A stretch of 64,000 bases of DNA from a virus: positions 1 to 64,000 of the IMG/VR virus record IMGVR_UViG_3300050821_005035, one strand, 5' to 3'. The notes below the pieces were generated by a model. The model saw nothing but the letters and a program-made list of their open reading frames with translations, was not told where the DNA came from and did not search any database. Below, piece by piece: positions 61,895 to 64,000 of the stretch. Both the position numbers and the translations under genes were made by a program. The first letter of the stretch is position 1. Each line of letters opens with the position of its first letter.

Positions 61895-62608
61895 ATGGAA
61901 GTCAAACCACAATCGGTCGAGCAGTTCCTCGTCGAGCAGCTGGACAAGATCGCTCCCGGCAGGTATACCCTCGCGAGCGCGCTGCAGCTTTTCAAGACCC
62001 GGCTCCGGTTCCCCTGCAACCACTTGAAGGGCGGCGGGCGCAGGTACTCCCTCCTGTCTCCGGGGAAAGACTACAACATAAGCATCTTCACGTTCCCTAC
62101 CGGCGTCACCGAGATCAAGTGCCTTTACAACTGTGGCCTTAAAGTTCGCAGCGACGAGAAAGAGTTGGTTTCAGCGTACAACGAGATATTCGACCTCCCA
62201 ACGTCCAACTACAAGGCGTCGGCAGAAGTCATAACGCTTATGAAGAACGGCAAAGTTATCCCCTTAGACCCGGGACCCGCGCCGACGTGCTCCGACGACC
62301 ATCGTAAGTGTATTAGGGAATCGAACGAGCTGTTCTTAGAATATCTTGAACGAGGCCTCCGCGACGGACGCATCTTACCGAACAACCAGATTCTCGGCGG
62401 AACTTTTCCTCACCCGGACCCGATTGAGGCGCCGGAATCCAGCCTACCGCGTAAGATAGTCGAACGCTTCCGGAAGATGAAGCAACGCCAGGCTATATTG
62501 AAAGCAACAGCCTCTTTCCAAGATTTAATCCCGGCACTAGAACCAGTGAAAGTTAACACCAAGATTCGAAAGGCCCGTAAGACCCAATCCCGCAAACGCG
62601 GAAAGTAA
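61895..62608 (+). CDS. Hypothetical protein with Cys/His cluster (237 aa)
   Basis: Ribosome site weak, but it is in the operon of 61446. FPCNHLKGGGRRYS and then KCLYNCGLKV give C-x-H and C-x3-C residues (about residues 37-80), a possible zinc site like CHC2-type zinc domains. The C-terminal 60 residues are very Lys/Arg-rich (IRKARKTQSRKRGK), suggesting DNA binding. No family recognised. Confidence 0.72.
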   Translation: MEVKPQSVEQFLVEQLDKIAPGRYTLASALQLFKTRLRFPCNHLKGGGRRYSLLSPGKDYNISIFTFPTGVTEIKCLYNCGLKVRSDEKELVSAYNEIFDLPTSNYKASAEVITLMKNGKVIPLDPGPAPTCSDDHRKCIRESNELFLEYLERGLRDGRILPNNQILGGTFPHPDPIEAPESSLPRKIVERFRKMKQRQAILKATASFQDLIPALEPVKVNTKIRKARKTQSRKRGK

Positions 62609-62618
62609 GGACTACCCA

Positions 62619-63398
62619 ATGAAAACGAACCTGAAGACAGCCGAACTGCTGGCGAAGCTCCAAGACCGAATCTCCCGCGTTGCGGAAGAGACGGCCAACG
62701 TCGTCGATAAGATCGAAGCCAGGCTCAACAGCACCGACCAGGCCGTTCGCAATATCGGCGGGGTGCTCGAAGTTCTAGACAATCGCGTCACCGAGACCTG
62801 CCAGGTGCTCGAAGTCCTAGACACACGCATTATCGAACTCCGCGACAAGGAATTTGAAGCCAAAAACAACTTCATACGTCTCAACAGCGCCATCGCCTCT
62901 ACAGCCGAGAGAATCGACGAAGTCCGATTCAAGAACGACAAGCGGGAAGAAGCTCAGACCTCCCGGGACCAGTCGAGCGTCCAGTCCATCAAGGAGCTCA
63001 CCGACCGGACCAAGGTAGCATTCGAGAAAGTCCAGAAAGACGTCGATACCCTTAACAAGTCCGACCAAAGATTAGCAGAACGAGTCTACCAACTAGAGAA
63101 CGCCCCGGTCGCCGAAGTCCCGGCCCCCGAGCCGTCCCTCCCGTCTGACCACAAGTGGGTCAACAACAAGCTTGCCAGCGTTTACGAGTACGTGACCGAG
63201 TTGGAGACCAGACTGAGCAAGTTGGAAAACCACACCGTCGGCGTAGACTTCGATTACGGCATCCAGGAACCAACGACAGTTTTTGCTCCTCCAGTCGTCA
63301 GTAAAGAAGGTTTCTGCACAGACACAGCTTGCAGTAATAAGGGATTCAACGAACACTATTTCGGCCCCGGATGCCGTTTCTACACGGTAAAGGGATGA
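62619..63398 (+). CDS. Coiled-coil protein with C-terminal Cys motif (259 aa)
   Basis: Residues 1-170 are a long coiled coil (AELLAKLQDRISRVAEETANV onward). A Pro/Ala/Glu linker (VAEVPAPEPSLPSD) follows, then a second helix. The end is FCTDTACSNKGFNEHYFGPGCRFY (three Cys, one His), probably zinc-binding. Resembles phage scaffold-like or regulatory coiled-coil proteins. Function unknown. Confidence 0.72.
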   Translation: MKTNLKTAELLAKLQDRISRVAEETANVVDKIEARLNSTDQAVRNIGGVLEVLDNRVTETCQVLEVLDTRIIELRDKEFEAKNNFIRLNSAIASTAERIDEVRFKNDKREEAQTSRDQSSVQSIKELTDRTKVAFEKVQKDVDTLNKSDQRLAERVYQLENAPVAEVPAPEPSLPSDHKWVNNKLASVYEYVTELETRLSKLENHTVGVDFDYGIQEPTTVFAPPVVSKEGFCTDTACSNKGFNEHYFGPGCRFYTVKG

Positions 63399-63769
63399 GC
63401 CGCAAGTCCGTCACGATTCTCGGCGTCAAGATTCCACTTTCGAATTTGACCCCGGTGGCGGTCGCCCCAACCGACCCTTATACACACTACTGGATATCGT
63501 CTGACGGGTCGTCGTGTGGTACTTACCTCGGGGCAGCGGGCAGGATGTGCGATTGCGCCCTACGAAGTTTCTGGGAAGGCGATTGCGACTTCTGCCGCGA
63601 CTACCAGGCGCCGCCCGAGCCAGCCAAGAGTTACAACGACTATTGCAACTTCTCCACCTTCGCGGTGGACAACTCTTTCGGAAACGATATCATGGAAGCC
63701 GCTCGCGAGGCGGGCGCGGAGTACGCTCGACGACTCAACAAGCTGGTCGAGTTCGAGGTCGGGATATGA
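63395..63769 (+). CDS. Hypothetical Cys-containing protein (124 aa)
   Basis: ATG at 63395 overlaps the previous TGA (ATGA). Begins MSRKSVTILGVKIPLSN; CGTYLGAAGRMCDC and CDFC (about residues 43-68) suggest metal binding. Helical C-terminus. No family recognised. Confidence 0.7.
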   Translation: MSRKSVTILGVKIPLSNLTPVAVAPTDPYTHYWISSDGSSCGTYLGAAGRMCDCALRSFWEGDCDFCRDYQAPPEPAKSYNDYCNFSTFAVDNSFGNDIMEAAREAGAEYARRLNKLVEFEVGI

Positions 63770-63981
63770 ACATATGTCCCGAGCACGGCATAGCGCATTA
63801 TTCTGGCGACCCAGGGCCGCATACTCACGGAGAAGACAAGCCGTGTCTCGCGTGCTTCGCGGAGTACATAGAGTTTAATCACGGCCTGCCAACTTCTCCT
63901 ATGGATTTGGAAGATGAGCTAGAGACGGGGATACACGACAAGAATCCGTCCCTCACGGCGTTGATACGGGACCAGTCATGA
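63766..63981 (+). CDS. Small zinc-finger-like protein (71 aa)
   Basis: ATGA-coupled start (MNICPEHGIAH). CPEHGIAHYSG and HTHGEDKPCLAC provide C-x2-H, His and C-x2-C ligands for zinc. Acidic tail. Function unknown. Confidence 0.7.
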   Translation: MNICPEHGIAHYSGDPGPHTHGEDKPCLACFAEYIEFNHGLPTSPMDLEDELETGIHDKNPSLTALIRDQS

Positions 63982-64000
63982 GCAAAAAGAACATCCTCTC
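63978..64000 (+). CDS. Next gene of the operon, cut by the window end
   Basis: ATG at 63978 overlaps the previous TGA in the usual ATGA manner. Only the first residues (MSKKNIL) are in the window. Confidence 0.5.

Overview
The window is a contiguous piece of a large double-stranded DNA phage genome, or a prophage of the same type. It has very tight gene packing, with most neighbours overlapping by 1, 4 or 8 bases (ATGA, TAATG, TGATG). The gene content is typical of a tailed phage: giant virion proteins, a GH108 endolysin, a lytic transglycosylase, a tyrosine integrase, its own replication and recombination set, HNH, endonuclease VII-like and GIY-YIG nucleases, and dozens of tiny orphan genes. 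The host is probably Gram-negative, because there is a lipoprotein signal, a spanin-like protein and O-antigen-type sugar genes. One small secreted protein (38143-38448) resembles a peptidoglycan-binding-like family I associate with Acidobacteriota, so an acidobacterial host is a weak guess.

Layout. (1) 1-9282, plus strand: end of a virion module with two very long structural proteins, the second carrying an M41-like zinc protease signature, then three small genes and a glycosyltransferase. (2) 9266-18839, minus strand: tiny, often membrane or zinc-binding proteins around an integrase, a fatty-acid-hydroxylase-like enzyme, a secreted metalloprotease-like lipoprotein and a MazG-like protein. 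(3) 18839-30836, minus strand: endolysin followed by a large carbohydrate locus. It holds nucleotide-sugar enzymes (gmd, a PLP 3-dehydratase with His in place of Lys, a 3,5-epimerase, an SDR, and a two-subunit TPP enzyme) and eight glycosyltransferases. Four of these look like GT11, GT6, GT31 and GT12, the families that build animal histo-blood-group-type glycans. (4) 30830-49338, minus strand: replication, recombination and nucleotide metabolism (PD-(D/E)XK nuclease, UvrD-like helicase, annealase-like protein, family A DNA polymerase split into two cistrons, PrimPol/helicase-like protein, SSB-like protein, DEDD exonuclease, HD phosphohydrolase, dNMP kinase, Mom-like DNA modification protein). 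(5) 49358-53442: an unusual tRNA-like gene, a T5-A1-like protein, a spanin-like protein, endonuclease VII and small zinc proteins. (6) 53443-60280, minus strand: about 25 small, probably early genes behind seven promoters that share a GTAC-box operator, plus a highly structured putative ncRNA of about 270 nt. (7) 60281-61569: a divergent control region with three copies of the palindrome ACCTATATAGGT placed on promoters, several TGACAC repeats and no convincing gene. (8) 61570-64000, plus strand: a ribbon-helix-helix protein whose own gene holds five copies of the palindrome TGTGGAACCCACA, followed by a translationally coupled early operon.

Most promoters share one form: TTGACA (or TTGCAN), a 17-bp spacer ending in TGN, and a TANNNT or GANNAT -10 box. 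This suggests host sigma-70 RNA polymerase. At three of them the predicted first nucleotide coincides with the start codon or the tRNA 5' end.

The most interesting parts are the blood-group-like glycosyltransferase set with its sugar pathway, the structured RNA, the GTAC regulon, the palindrome-in-gene regulator, the lambda-like control region, the split polymerase and the odd tRNA. All functions are read from sequence motifs by eye. No database search was possible.
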